47,675 nucleotides of DNA from Clostridiales bacterium (GTDB taxonomy: Bacteria; Bacillota; Clostridia; Oscillospirales; Oscillospiraceae): the NCBI GenBank assembly GCA_022768185.1, contig JALEMS010000022.1, positions 1-47,675 on the forward strand. Reading direction: 5' to 3'. The notes under the pieces were generated by a model that was not told the origin of the DNA, did no database searches, and worked only from the letters and a program-made list of their open reading frames with translations. Shown piece after piece: positions 26,001 to 34,407 of the stretch. The first letter of the stretch is position 1. Every line of letters begins with the position of its first letter. Both the position numbers and the translations under genes were made by a program.

Positions 26001-26602
26001 TGCAGCTCCAGCTCGGAGATCTTGTCGTTGACGCGCAGCAGGTTTTCGTCCGTTTTGGCCAGCTTGCGCTCGGCCTCCTCGCGGCGGAAGCGGTATCGCG
26101 CGATGCCCGCCGCCTCCTCGAAGATCTCGCGGCGGTCGGTGCTGCGGGCCGAAACGATCTCGCTGATGCGGCCCTGACCGATGACGGAGTAGCCGTCGCG
26201 GCCAAGGCCCGTATCCATCAGCAGCTCCGTCACGTCGCGCAGGCGCACGGCGTGGCGGTTGATGTAGTATTCGCTTTCCCCCGAACGGTAATAGCGCCGG
26301 GTGAGCGTCACCTCGGCGCTGTCGACGTCCAGAACGCCCGTGCTGTTGTCCAGCACGAGGCTCACCTGTGCAAAGCCGAGCTTGCCGCGCTTCTCGGTGC
26401 CGCCGAAGATGACGTCCTCCATTTTGCCGCCGCGCAGCGTGCGCGCGCGCTGCTCTCCCATGACCCACAGCAGCGCGTCGGCAATGTTGGACTTGCCCGA
26501 GCCGTTCGGCCCGACGACGGCGGTGATGTCGTGCGAAAAGGTCAGCCGCGTTTTGTCGGGGAAGGACTTGAAGCCCTGGACCTCCAATGCTTTCAGGTAC
26601 AA
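23042..26602 (-). CDS. smc: Chromosome segregation protein SMC
   Basis: 1186 residues. It is the ATPase of the bacterial condensin. The N-terminal head has Walker A G-P-N-G-S-G-K-S at 31-38. Long Ala/Glu/Arg-rich coiled coils flank the hinge (about 510-680, containing G-P-A-G-S-L-I and R-C-T-F-L-P-M-N). The C-terminal head has the signature L-L-S-G-G-E-K-A and Walker B V-M-D-E-I-E-A-A-L-D. The start is TTG at 26602, nine bases after AAGGAG and one base after the radical SAM stop; no ATG fits better. The strong Ala/Gln/Arg bias of the coil makes long spurious frames on the other strand. Confidence 0.98.
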   Translation of the reverse strand: MYLKALEVQGFKSFPDKTRLTFSHDITAVVGPNGSGKSNIADALLWVMGEQRARTLRGGKMEDVIFGGTEKRGKLGFAQVSLVLDNSTGVLDVDSAEVTLTRRYYRSGESEYYINRHAVRLRDVTELLMDTGLGRDGYSVIGQGRISEIVSARSTDRREIFEEAAGIARYRFRREEAERKLAKTDENLLRVNDKISELELQLGPLKKQAETAEKYLALRGELRAAEVSVWAASLARLRDQLETAARDCAAADAALEQTRQAQERLYAQAEAVAERMRQKDVETDAARERQRTYEARAADCRERAAVLRANAQSNAGHIGRIRADLAGQQERDSALTAQIDQRRARVQELEKARADAEDALRALLQAAADNETACGGARQQLQALTAQEADAAERLARGRAVLSMLEEAAQTLSSRDGELAAAAEQTQRELETLQRQQKDADAALREADGQLTALGNRLAGHRMRLQQREQRVQELSGQKNSLSVELGAADGRIRMLSDLEREYEGFGRAVKTVMREAQRGTLRGVHGPAGSLIHAPDRCALAIETAMGAAMQNIVTETQQNAKAAMEYLKTRDAGRCTFLPMNVIRGGTLRDVPAGAPGFVGVASELVAFDGRYREIVEYLLGRTVVAETLADAIAMANASGNRLRIVTLDGQMLNPGGSMTGGSAAKNTGVLSRANELARLRAGRGELAARLEACAASLSTAERELAAARAGMEDMQARQEQAGEARRAAQSECDRVRLLYQTRSESLEAMQAERAAGAGRLSENAALTAQGHADCEAAEQELAGLRAQIGRLTEGDRAFEARRRSLGEQAAQLRARSASYLAERDAAVQAAAELEQLRGSLQGDRSAAEAKIAELEAENAAIRQQLEAAGAELAEFSAVIAAAQEELSLLTAQKLELEGERTRTEKAGQEKNRELLEAQRLCARLEQKKLSAELEEKQLLDKLWDSYSLSRTAALAEAQPVESMAEANRRAAGLRQKIAALGTPNLGAIDEFARVSERFDYLAGQRDDVQKASDELKGIIADITREMRGVFLEQFAAIDACFRKTFLELFGGGRAALQLEDENDPLECGIEIRVQPPGKALSSISLLSGGEKAFVAIALYFAIMKVRPTLFCVMDEIEAALDDANVVRYASYMRSMTEHTQFIVITHRRGTMEEADFIYGVTMQEKGVSRVLELDLNEAERTLK

Positions 26603-26603
26603 A

Positions 26604-27650
26604 TTACAATTCTCCTTGCTGTTCGGCCGCCTGCATGCCGGCCGGTGCGCTGCACGTCACGCGCAGCGCGTCCGGCGCACAGGCCGCCGCGCAGACCCGG
26701 ACCGAGAACAGCCCGAACTGCCGGCGAAGCGCCGTAAGGTTTTCCTTTTTCTGCCCGGTCATCTGGGAGATGCGCGACGGATGAACATACACCGTCGCCG
26801 CCCGACCGGCTGTCGGCAGCGCCGCCAGCAGCGCCGCAGCCCGGTCACACCAGATGCGCGCGCGCACCAGCTCGCCGAAGGCGGGATGGTATGGTCCGGC
26901 AGCCACGGCCGCGCCGAGCATGTCGCTTGCATGGAGCCCCACGCGCAGCACGGCGACGCCCGCCTGCTCAAACACCGGCACGAGCCGCGCGCACAGCGCC
27001 GCGGCCTCCTGCACGCTCTGTGCCCGGTATGCCCCGCGCTGCCACAGCCCGAACAGCGCCGTGCCGCGCAGCACCACCGTCGGATAGACCCGCACGCCGT
27101 CCGGCTCCAGCGCCGTCAGCGCCCGCGCCGTATCAAAGTCGCTCTCATCCGTTGCGCCGGGCAGTCCCGTCATCATCTGCAGCACCAGCTGCAGGCCCGC
27201 CTCCTTCACCAGCGCCGCGGCCCGGCAGGTGTCCTCCGCCGTGTGCCCGCGCCCGGCGGCGCGCAGCACGCCGTCGTCCATCGACTGCGCGCCCAGCTCC
27301 ACGACCGTCACGCCGAAGGCGCGCAGCTCCCCGAGCACGTCCGCGTCCACGGCGTCCGGCCGGGTGGACACGCGGATCGACGAAATGACGCCCTCCCGCA
27401 GCCACGGCTGCGCCGCCTGCAGCAGCGCCCGGCGCAGCGCCGGCTCCACAGCCGTGAAGCTGCCGCCGTAAAAGGCCAGCTCCCGCCGCCGGGGCGGCAG
27501 CGCGCGCAGCGGCGCAAGGGCCGCGGCCACGTCCTCCGGTCCGGCCGGCTCCGTCTGTCCGGCGATCTGCCGCTGGCTGCAGAACACGCAGTCGTGCGGG
27601 CAGCCGAGGTGCGGCACGAAAACCGGAACGATGTGCGCCCGCGCGCTCAA
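26604..27650 (-). CDS. Elp3-like radical SAM protein
   Basis: 348 residues. The SAM-cluster motif is C-P-H-D-C-V-F-C near residue 17 (CxxxCxxC), followed by F-Y-G-G-S-F-T, S-T-R-P-D and E-L-G-A-Q-S-M-D-D, the pattern of the Elp3/oxygen-independent radical SAM group. The C-terminal acetyltransferase domain of true Elp3 is missing. The Firmicutes relative between rnc and smc is widespread and of uncertain role, perhaps RNA modification. The start is TTG overlapping the rnc stop (TTGA); other starts would cut off the N-terminal strand before the cluster motif. Confidence 0.85.
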   Translation of the reverse strand: MSARAHIVPVFVPHLGCPHDCVFCSQRQIAGQTEPAGPEDVAAALAPLRALPPRRRELAFYGGSFTAVEPALRRALLQAAQPWLREGVISSIRVSTRPDAVDADVLGELRAFGVTVVELGAQSMDDGVLRAAGRGHTAEDTCRAAALVKEAGLQLVLQMMTGLPGATDESDFDTARALTALEPDGVRVYPTVVLRGTALFGLWQRGAYRAQSVQEAAALCARLVPVFEQAGVAVLRVGLHASDMLGAAVAAGPYHPAFGELVRARIWCDRAAALLAALPTAGRAATVYVHPSRISQMTGQKKENLTALRRQFGLFSVRVCAAACAPDALRVTCSAPAGMQAAEQQGEL

Positions 27651-28336
27651 CGGCTCAGCCGCTCGAGCGCGCTTTTGGCCGCCATCTGCTCGGCCTCCTT
27701 CTTGGTTCGGCCGCTGCCCTCGCCGACCGGCTCGCCGTTGAGACTCACGCGGGCGGTGAACACCTTGCTGTGGTCGGCGCCGGAGGCGCCCACCATCTCA
27801 TAGGCCAGCGTCTGACCGCTCTTCTGCTGCACCAGCTCCTGCAGGCGCGTTTTATAGTCCATGCTCGAGCCGCTCAAATGCGCCGTCACGTCCGTCAGCA
27901 CGCGGCGGTGCACGAACGCACGGGCCGGCGCAAGGCCGCCGTCGAGATAAAGGGCGGCGATCACCGCCTCCACCGCGTCAGCCAAAATCGAAGGCCGCTC
28001 GTGCCCGCCGGTGTGCTCCTCGCCTTTGCCCAGCCGGATGTATGCGCCCAGGCCCAGGCCAAGCGCCACCTGATGCAGGCTCTGCTCGCAGACCAGCTCT
28101 GCGCGCAGGCGCGTCATGCGGCCCTCGGGCATGTCGGGAAAGGTGCGGTACAGATGCTCGGCCACCGTCATGCCCAGCACGCTGTCGCCCAGAAACTCCA
28201 GCCGCTCGTTGCATTGGCAGCGGCCCCGCCGCTCATTGGCCCAGGAGGAGTGCGTCAGCGCCGTCTCCAGCAGGGACACGTTGCGGAAGGTGTACTGCAG
28301 CTTCTGCTCCAGCTCGGAAATGCCCGCGTCTCTCAT
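27647..28336 (-). CDS. rnc: Ribonuclease III
   Basis: 229 residues. It cleaves double-stranded RNA, including rRNA precursors. The catalytic domain shows E-R-L-E-F-L-G-D-S-V-L-G, the RNase III signature, and D-A-V-E-A-V-I-A-A-L-Y-L-D. A C-terminal double-stranded-RNA-binding domain (about 158-229) ends with A-A-K-S-A-L-E-R-L. The ATG overlaps the plsX stop. The acpP gene usually found between plsX and rnc is not here. Confidence 0.97.
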   Translation of the reverse strand: MRDAGISELEQKLQYTFRNVSLLETALTHSSWANERRGRCQCNERLEFLGDSVLGMTVAEHLYRTFPDMPEGRMTRLRAELVCEQSLHQVALGLGLGAYIRLGKGEEHTGGHERPSILADAVEAVIAALYLDGGLAPARAFVHRRVLTDVTAHLSGSSMDYKTRLQELVQQKSGQTLAYEMVGASGADHSKVFTARVSLNGEPVGEGSGRTKKEAEQMAAKSALERLSR

Positions 28337-29370
28337 GCCGTTGCCTCCGTTTCCTCCGGCAGCCTCATCAGTTCGATGTTCCGCCCGATCTCGCCGACAA
28401 CGTCGGCCTCGGCAAACCGGACGGCCTGCCGCACGGCGGCGGCGACGGCCGCGGCGTTGGAGGAGCCGTGCGCCTTGATGACGGGCTTTGAGATGCCCAG
28501 CAGCGCCGTGCCGCCCACCTCGTTTGCGTCCATGCGGCGGCGCAGTCCGGCGATGCCGCCGCGCAGCATCAGTGCGCCGAGCCTGGTGCGCATACTGCGG
28601 AGCATGACGCCCTTCAGCTCGCGCATGAGGAACTTTACGCTGCCCTCGGTGGACTTGAGCAGGATATTGCCGGAAAAGCCGTCAGCCACCAGCACGTCCA
28701 CCTCGCCCGTGAGCAGGCGGTCCGCCTCGGTGTTGCCGACGAAATGGATCTGTCCCTGCTCGCCGGCGCGGTGCAGCAGGGCGAAGGTCTGCTTCTGCAG
28801 CTCGCCGCCCTTGGTATCCTCGGAGCCGACGTTGAGCAGGCCCACCTTCGGCCTCGGAATGTTCAGAAAGCGCTCGGCATAAAAGCTGCCCATGAAGGCA
28901 AACTGCAGCAGATATTCCGGCGTGCACTCCACATTCGCTCCACAGTCGATGAGCACCACGCCCGTGCCCGGGCGGTTGGGCAGTACCGGGGCGAGCGCCG
29001 CGCGGCGAATGCCGTGCACACGCTTGACGACAAGCGTCGCGCCCGACAGCAGCGCGCCCGTGCTGCCGGCGGAGACGACCGCGTCTCCCGCGCCGTCGCG
29101 CAGCAGGCGCAGCGCAACGGACATGGAGCTGTTGCGCTTGCGGCGGACGGCGGTGCTGGGATCGTCCTCCATGGTGACGATCTCGTCAGCCTCCACCAGC
29201 TCGAGTCCTTCACCGGGCGCCGCCCCGTTTTCCGCCAGGCAGCGCAGCACCGGCTCGCGCTGGCCGACCAGCGTGAGCGCCACGCCAAGCTCTTTTCGGG
29301 CATGGAGCGCGCCGCGGACGATCTCGTCCGGCGCGTTGTCTCCTCCCATGGCGTCAATGATAATCTTCAC
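28333..29370 (-). CDS. plsX: Phosphate acyltransferase PlsX
   Basis: 345 residues. It converts acyl-ACP and phosphate to acyl-phosphate, the acyl donor for the first step of phospholipid synthesis. It starts with I-I-I-D-A-M-G-G-D-N-A-P and holds S-A-G-S-T-G-A-L and D-C-G-A-N-V-E-C-T-P. The start is GTG at 29370 behind AGGGAGG, inside the trmFO end (17-bp overlap). No other fatty-acid genes follow, unlike the common plsX-fabD-fabG-acpP cluster. Confidence 0.97.
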   Translation of the reverse strand: MKIIIDAMGGDNAPDEIVRGALHARKELGVALTLVGQREPVLRCLAENGAAPGEGLELVEADEIVTMEDDPSTAVRRKRNSSMSVALRLLRDGAGDAVVSAGSTGALLSGATLVVKRVHGIRRAALAPVLPNRPGTGVVLIDCGANVECTPEYLLQFAFMGSFYAERFLNIPRPKVGLLNVGSEDTKGGELQKQTFALLHRAGEQGQIHFVGNTEADRLLTGEVDVLVADGFSGNILLKSTEGSVKFLMRELKGVMLRSMRTRLGALMLRGGIAGLRRRMDANEVGGTALLGISKPVIKAHGSSNAAAVAAAVRQAVRFAEADVVGEIGRNIELMRLPEETEATA

Positions 29371-30691
29371 AGGCCAGGCCTCCCTTTTCTTTCATCTGTG
29401 CAAGAAGCTCCAGCGAGCGCTGGGAAATCTCCTCATTTTTTCCGCGCTTTCCGCGCACCTTTTTTCCCAGCGGCGTGATGATGCCGAAATTGACGTTCAT
29501 CGGCTGGAAATTGCCGGAGAGCGGGCCGTTTGCCACATACAGCGCCAGCGCGCCCACGGCGGTCTCCTGCGGGAAATCCACCGGCGGCAGGCCCTTCAGC
29601 TCCGCAGCCGTCTCCACGCCCACCAGAAAGCCGGAGGCGGCGGACTCGACATAGCCCTCCACACCGGTGATCTGTCCGGCAAAGCGGATACGCGGATCGG
29701 AGATCAGGCGATAATACCGGTCGAGCAGACCGGGGGAATGCAAAAACGTATTGCGGTGCATCACGCCGTAGCGGATAAAGCTGGCCTTCTCCAGACCCGG
29801 GATCATGGAAAAGACCCGGCGCTGCTCGGGAAAGCGCAGGTGCGTCTGGAAGCCGACGAGGTTATACATCGTGCCCTCGGCGTTGTCGCGGCGCAGCTGC
29901 ACCACGGCGTACGGCTCGCGCCCCGTGCGGGGGTCGACCAGGCCGCGCGGCTTGAGCGGGCCGAAGCGCAGCGTGTCCACGCCGCGGCGGGCCATTACCT
30001 CGACGGGCATGCAGCCTTCGAACACGCCCGCATCCTCAAAGCCGTGCACCGGGGCCTCCTCGGCCGTGGTCAGCGCCTGCCAGAAGGCAAGATATTCGTC
30101 CTTCTCCAGCGGACAGTTGATGTAATCAGCCGTACCCTTGTCATAACGCGAGGCGAAAAACGCCCGCTCCATGTTGATGCTCTCCTGCGTGACGATGGGT
30201 GCGGCCGCATCGTAAAAATGCAGGTCGCTGTCCGGGCAGAGCGCGGCAATGCGCGCGGCCAGCGCGTCGCTGGTCAGCGGTCCCGTGGCAAGCACGACGA
30301 CGCCCTCGTCCGGGATCTCCGTCACCTCGCCGGGGATATATTCGATGCCGCTGCAGCCGAGGATACGCTGCGTTACCAGCGCGGAAAAGCCCTCGCGGTC
30401 GACGGCCAGGCAGCCGCCGGCGGGCAGGCGTGTCTGCTCGGCGCACGCGAGAATGAGGCTGTCCAGCTGCCGCAGCTCCTCCTTGAGCAGGCCCACGGCG
30501 TTGGACAGCGCGTCGCCGCGCAGGCTGTTGGAGCAGCACAGCTCGGCAAACCGATCGGTGGAATGCGCCGGCGTGCGCTTTTCGGGCTTCATCTCCAGCA
30601 GGCGCACACGGACGCCGCGCTTTGCCAGCTGCCAGGCGCATTCACACCCGGCCAGCCCCGCGCCGATCACCGTGACGGTCGGTGTGTTCAT
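29354..30691 (-). CDS. trmFO: Folate- and FAD-dependent tRNA (uracil-54-C5)-methyltransferase TrmFO
   Basis: 445 residues. It makes ribothymidine at position 54 of tRNA using methylene-tetrahydrofolate and FAD. The N-terminus is the FAD-binding V-I-G-A-G-L-A-G-C-E. E-L-C-C-S-N-S-L-R-G-D and the late N-V-N-F-G-I-I-T-P-L-G-K are family marks. The ATG at 30691 overlaps the topA stop as ATGA. The order dprA-topA-trmFO is the same as in Bacillus. Confidence 0.97.
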   Translation of the reverse strand: MNTPTVTVIGAGLAGCECAWQLAKRGVRVRLLEMKPEKRTPAHSTDRFAELCCSNSLRGDALSNAVGLLKEELRQLDSLILACAEQTRLPAGGCLAVDREGFSALVTQRILGCSGIEYIPGEVTEIPDEGVVVLATGPLTSDALAARIAALCPDSDLHFYDAAAPIVTQESINMERAFFASRYDKGTADYINCPLEKDEYLAFWQALTTAEEAPVHGFEDAGVFEGCMPVEVMARRGVDTLRFGPLKPRGLVDPRTGREPYAVVQLRRDNAEGTMYNLVGFQTHLRFPEQRRVFSMIPGLEKASFIRYGVMHRNTFLHSPGLLDRYYRLISDPRIRFAGQITGVEGYVESAASGFLVGVETAAELKGLPPVDFPQETAVGALALYVANGPLSGNFQPMNVNFGIITPLGKKVRGKRGKNEEISQRSLELLAQMKEKGGLACEDYH

Positions 30692-33165
30692 TCGTCTGTC
30701 TCCTTTTCGGCGGTCTTCGCCGTCCGCTTCGCGGCGGGCTTTTTCTCCGCCGCGGTCTTTGCGGTCTTCTTCGCGGCGGGCTTCTTCTCCGCCGCGGTCT
30801 TTGCGGTCTTCTTCGCGGCGGGCTTCTTTTCCGCCGCGGTCTTTGTCGTTTTCTTCGCGGCGGGCTTCTTCTCCGCCTCGGCCTTTGCCGTCTTCTTCGC
30901 GGCGGGCTTCTTCTCCGCCTCGGCCTTTGTTGTCTTCTTCGCGGCGGGCTTCTTCTCCGCGGCCGCCTCCGGCTCCGGCGTCACGGCCGCAGCCGTCTCT
31001 CCGGCGGGCTCTGCCGCGTCGGCCTGAGCGGGCTTCTTCCGGTAGCCGCCGCGCTTCTCCTCGGGGACGAAGGCCGGACAGCTCTCGTTGATGCAGAAGG
31101 GCTTGCGCTGGCCGCGGCCCGCCTTCTTGAACAGCGTGTGGCCGCACTCAGGACAGGTCTCCTTGACAGGCACATCCCAGGTCATGAACTCGCAGCGCTG
31201 GCCGTTTTTATCGGTGTTGCGCTCACAGCCGTAATAGGTGTATCCCTTTTTCGAGGTGCGCTTGAGGATGCGGCTGCCGCACAGCGGGCACTTGCCGGGC
31301 ATCTCAACGACAAGGGGCTTGGTGAAGCTGCACTCCGGGTAGCCCGGGCAGGCCAGAAACCGGCCGAACCGGCCCGATTTGACCACCAGATGGCGGCCGC
31401 AGACGTCGCACACCTCGTCAGACACCTCGTCGGGCACCTTGATGAACGTGCCCTCGAGGGCCTGCTCGGCGCGCTCCAGCTCTGCGGTAAAGTCGCTGTA
31501 GAACCCGCGCAGCACGCCGCGCCAGTCGATCTTGCCCTCCTCGATCTCGTCGAGCTGCTTTTCCATCGAGGCGGTAAAGCCCAGATCGACGATGTCCGGG
31601 AAGCGCTCGAGCATGAGATTGTTGACCACGTCGCCCAGAATGGTGGGGCGCAGATACTTGCCCTCCTTGACGACATACTCGCGGCTGAGGATGGTGGTGA
31701 TGGTCGGGGCGTAGGTCGACGGGCGGCCGATGCCCTTTTCCTCCATGGCGCGGATGAGCGTGGCCTCGGTGTAGCGCGCGGGCGGCTGGGTAAAGTGCTG
31801 GGTGCGCTCGAGCTTTTTCAGGTCGACGGTCTCACCCTCGTGCAGGTCGGGCAGCGGTCGGCGGCTCTCCTCCTCTTCCTCGTCCTTCCCCTCCTCATAC
31901 ACGGCGGTGTAGCCGGCAAAGCGCAGCTCGCTGCGGTTGGCGCGGAAGAGATAGCCGGCGCACTCGGTGTCGATGACGACGTGGTCGTATATGGCGTTTG
32001 CCATCTGCGAGGCGGTGAAGCGCCCCCAGATCAGGCGGTACAGGCGGTACTGCTCGGCGGTGAGATCCTTTTTCACGCGCTCGGGCGTCAGCGCCACCAT
32101 GCTCGGCCGGATGGCCTCGTGCGCGTCCTGCGCGGCGGCGTTGGTTTTATAGCGGCGGGGCGAGCCGGGGTAATACGCCTCGCCGTAGCGGCTGCGGATG
32201 AAGGCGGCGGCGTCGGCCAGCGCGTCCTCCGACAGGCGCAGCGAGTCGGTTCGCATGTAGGTGATGAGGCCGACGGTGCCCTCGCCCTCGATGTCGACGC
32301 CCTCATAGAGCTGCTGCGCCACGGACATGGTCTTGCGCGGGGTCATGCCAAGCCGGCGTGAGGCCTCCTGCTGCAGCGTGGAGGTGATGAACGGGGGCGA
32401 CGGGCTGCGCTGCTTCTCGCCGCGCTTGACCGCGTGGATGCGGCTGGGCTGGCCGTCGACGGCGTGCGCGACGGCGTCGGCCTCCTCCTCGGTGTGCAGC
32501 TCCAGCTTTTTGGCCGGCGTGCCGTAAAAGCGCGCGGTGTACTCGCCCATCTGCCCGAGGCGGGCAAAGCGCGCGTCCAGCAGCCAGTATTCCTCCGGCT
32601 GGAAGGCCTTGATCTCGTTTTCCCGGTCGATGACCATGCGTGTGGCCACCGACTGCACGCGGCCTGCCGACAGGCCCCGGCGGATCTTGTGCCACAGCAG
32701 GGGCGAGAGCTTGTAGCCGACGATGCGGTCGAGAATGCGGCGGGCCTGCTGTGCGTCGACCAGGTCCATGTCGATGCTGCGCGGGTTTGCGATGCTCTCG
32801 CGCACGACGCTGCGGGTGATCTCGTTGAAGGTGACGCGGCGGGCCTTGTCATCCGGCAGGTCCAGCAGCTCCTTCAGGTGCCAGGAAATGGCCTCTCCCT
32901 CGCGGTCCGGGTCCGTTGCGAGATAGACGGTCTGTGCATGTTTGGCCTGCTTCTTCAGGTCGGCAATGATGTCCTCGCGGCCCTTCACCGGGATATACTC
33001 CGGCTGAAAATCATGCTCGAAGTCGACGCCCATCTTGCTCTTGGGCAGGTCGCGCAGGTGACCCATCGAGGCCGTGACCTGATAGCCGGGGCCGAGATAC
33101 TTCTCGATCGTGCGCGCCTTGGCGGGCGACTCGACGATGACCAGGTCGTTCTTTGCTTTTGCCAT
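30688..33165 (-). CDS. topA: DNA topoisomerase I with Lys/Ala-repeat tail
   Basis: 825 residues, a type IA enzyme that relaxes negative supercoils. The TOPRIM domain has V-E-S-P-A-K and D-P-D-R-E-G-E (85-91). Tyr303 in G-L-I-T-Y-M-R-T-D-S is the DNA-linking residue. Three C-terminal zinc ribbons follow: C-D-V-C ... C-P-G-Y-P-E-C, C-P-L-C ... C, and C-P-E-C ... C-I-N-E-S-C. The last ~85 residues are six repeats of a 14-residue unit with consensus E-K-K-P-A-A-K-K-T-x-K-x-x-A, a strongly basic tail. The start follows dprA by 18 bp. The tail resembles the Lys-rich tails of actinobacterial TopA and probably raises processivity by holding DNA (inference). Confidence 0.97.
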   Translation of the reverse strand: MAKAKNDLVIVESPAKARTIEKYLGPGYQVTASMGHLRDLPKSKMGVDFEHDFQPEYIPVKGREDIIADLKKQAKHAQTVYLATDPDREGEAISWHLKELLDLPDDKARRVTFNEITRSVVRESIANPRSIDMDLVDAQQARRILDRIVGYKLSPLLWHKIRRGLSAGRVQSVATRMVIDRENEIKAFQPEEYWLLDARFARLGQMGEYTARFYGTPAKKLELHTEEEADAVAHAVDGQPSRIHAVKRGEKQRSPSPPFITSTLQQEASRRLGMTPRKTMSVAQQLYEGVDIEGEGTVGLITYMRTDSLRLSEDALADAAAFIRSRYGEAYYPGSPRRYKTNAAAQDAHEAIRPSMVALTPERVKKDLTAEQYRLYRLIWGRFTASQMANAIYDHVVIDTECAGYLFRANRSELRFAGYTAVYEEGKDEEEEESRRPLPDLHEGETVDLKKLERTQHFTQPPARYTEATLIRAMEEKGIGRPSTYAPTITTILSREYVVKEGKYLRPTILGDVVNNLMLERFPDIVDLGFTASMEKQLDEIEEGKIDWRGVLRGFYSDFTAELERAEQALEGTFIKVPDEVSDEVCDVCGRHLVVKSGRFGRFLACPGYPECSFTKPLVVEMPGKCPLCGSRILKRTSKKGYTYYGCERNTDKNGQRCEFMTWDVPVKETCPECGHTLFKKAGRGQRKPFCINESCPAFVPEEKRGGYRKKPAQADAAEPAGETAAAVTPEPEAAAEKKPAAKKTTKAEAEKKPAAKKTAKAEAEKKPAAKKTTKTAAEKKPAAKKTAKTAAEKKPAAKKTAKTAAEKKPAAKRTAKTAEKETDE
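30709..30957 (-). repeat. Six in-frame 42-bp tandem repeats in the topA 3' end
   Basis: Each unit encodes 14 residues (E-K-K-P-A-A-K-K-T-A/T-K-A/T-x-A). The copies differ at a few codons and the last is shortened by divergence. Units near the end are almost identical, suggesting recent slippage or recombination. Confidence 0.9.
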
Positions 33166-33183
33166 TGGCTGTTTTCCTCGCTT

Positions 33184-34407
33184 TTATCTGGTTTGACCGC
33201 CGCAGAGCGTAAAATGCTTGCCCTGCTGCTGGGATACGATCCCGGCGATCTGCAGCACCGTCAGCTCTGCCGTCACGTCCGGGGCAGGCAGGCCGGTGCT
33301 CTCTATGATCTCGTCGATGTGCATGCAGGGGCGCTGCATGACTGCGACGATGCTTCGCTGATGCTCCGACAGCGCCGCCAGCTGCTCCGGCGTGCACGCT
33401 GTACACGCCGGAGCGGGAGCAGACGCGGCGGCAGCCGGATGGGACGCACGCGGCGTGCGCGTCGGTCTTGCCGCCGGCGGGCAAATCGGCTCCGCCGGCA
33501 GCTCCACCGGCCCGTCGGGCCGGTGCACGTGCTCCGGAAAGCGCTCGGCCAGGCATGCCATCACGTCCCAGCCGCACAGGGCGCTCTGCGCGCCGCTGCG
33601 CAGCAGGGCGTTGGCCCCCGCAGCCGCGGCATTGGCCGCGCTGCCGGGTACGGCGAAGACCCCGCGCCCCTGCGCGGCAGCCTGTCCGGCTGTGATGAGC
33701 GCACCGCTTTTCTCCGGCGCCTCCGTGACCAGTACGGCGGCTGACAGGCCGCTGATGATGCGGTTGCGCGCCGAAAAGTCCCACTGCCGCGCCTTATGGC
33801 CCGGCGGGTGCTCGCTGACAAGCGCACCGGTCTCGCGCACCCGGGCAAACAGCGGCGCGCTGCCGCGCGGGTAGATTTCGTTGACGGCCGTGCCCAGCAC
33901 GCCCACGACCTGCCCGCCCGCAGCCAGCGCGCCCTGCGCCGCGGCGGCGTCGACCCCGGCGGCAAGTCCGGTCACGACCAGGCCGCCGCAGGCGGCGATC
34001 TCCGCGGCCAGTCGCCGGCTGGTCTCCAGTCCGGACGGGGTGGCGCGCCGCGTGCCGACCACACCGACGGCGGGCAGCCGGTCGATGCGCGGCAGCGCGC
34101 CGAGCACGTACAGCACGACCGGCGGATCGGCAATGCAGCGCAGGCGGCGCGGATAGCGCGCGTCCTCCAGCGTCAGCACGGCGATGTCCTCCCGCAGGCA
34201 GGCCTCCAGCAGCTGCCCGGCCTCGTCGAGGCGCACGTCCGCCAGATGCCGCGCCTCAGCCGGACGCAGCCCGGGCAGGGCGGCAAGCTCCGCCTCAGAC
34301 GCCGCGGCCAGCGCCTCGGGCGTGCCGAAATGCCGCAGGGCCGCAAGCTTGGCCGACGGGCGCACATTCTGCACCGCCGACAGCCACAGCCAATGCTCAG
34401 CGGCCAT
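33184..34407 (-). CDS. dprA: DNA-processing protein DprA
   Basis: 407 residues. It loads RecA on incoming single-stranded DNA in natural transformation. An N-terminal helical SAM-like part is followed by the Rossmann core: V-G-V-V-G-T-R-R-A-T-P-S-G, then V-T-G-L-A-A-G-V-D, and F-S-A-R-N-R-I-I-S-G-L-S. A Pro/Ala-rich linker leads to a C-terminal winged-helix domain (about 340-400). The start overlaps the upstream methylase by 11 bp. Presence of dprA alone does not prove competence. Confidence 0.95.
   Translation of the reverse strand: MAAEHWLWLSAVQNVRPSAKLAALRHFGTPEALAAASEAELAALPGLRPAEARHLADVRLDEAGQLLEACLREDIAVLTLEDARYPRRLRCIADPPVVLYVLGALPRIDRLPAVGVVGTRRATPSGLETSRRLAAEIAACGGLVVTGLAAGVDAAAAQGALAAGGQVVGVLGTAVNEIYPRGSAPLFARVRETGALVSEHPPGHKARQWDFSARNRIISGLSAAVLVTEAPEKSGALITAGQAAAQGRGVFAVPGSAANAAAAGANALLRSGAQSALCGWDVMACLAERFPEHVHRPDGPVELPAEPICPPAARPTRTPRASHPAAAASAPAPACTACTPEQLAALSEHQRSIVAVMQRPCMHIDEIIESTGLPAPDVTAELTVLQIAGIVSQQQGKHFTLCGGQTR

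Noticed and set aside
24281..26737. Very long open frame antisense to smc
   Set aside because: The Ala/Arg/Gln/His-rich, low-information product mirrors codon bias of a GC-rich coiled-coil gene. There is no ribosome-binding site or promoter, and smc itself is unmistakable.
30709..30957. Tandem repeats read as a CRISPR array
   Set aside because: The repeats are contiguous 42-bp units without spacers, in frame within topA, encoding its basic tail.
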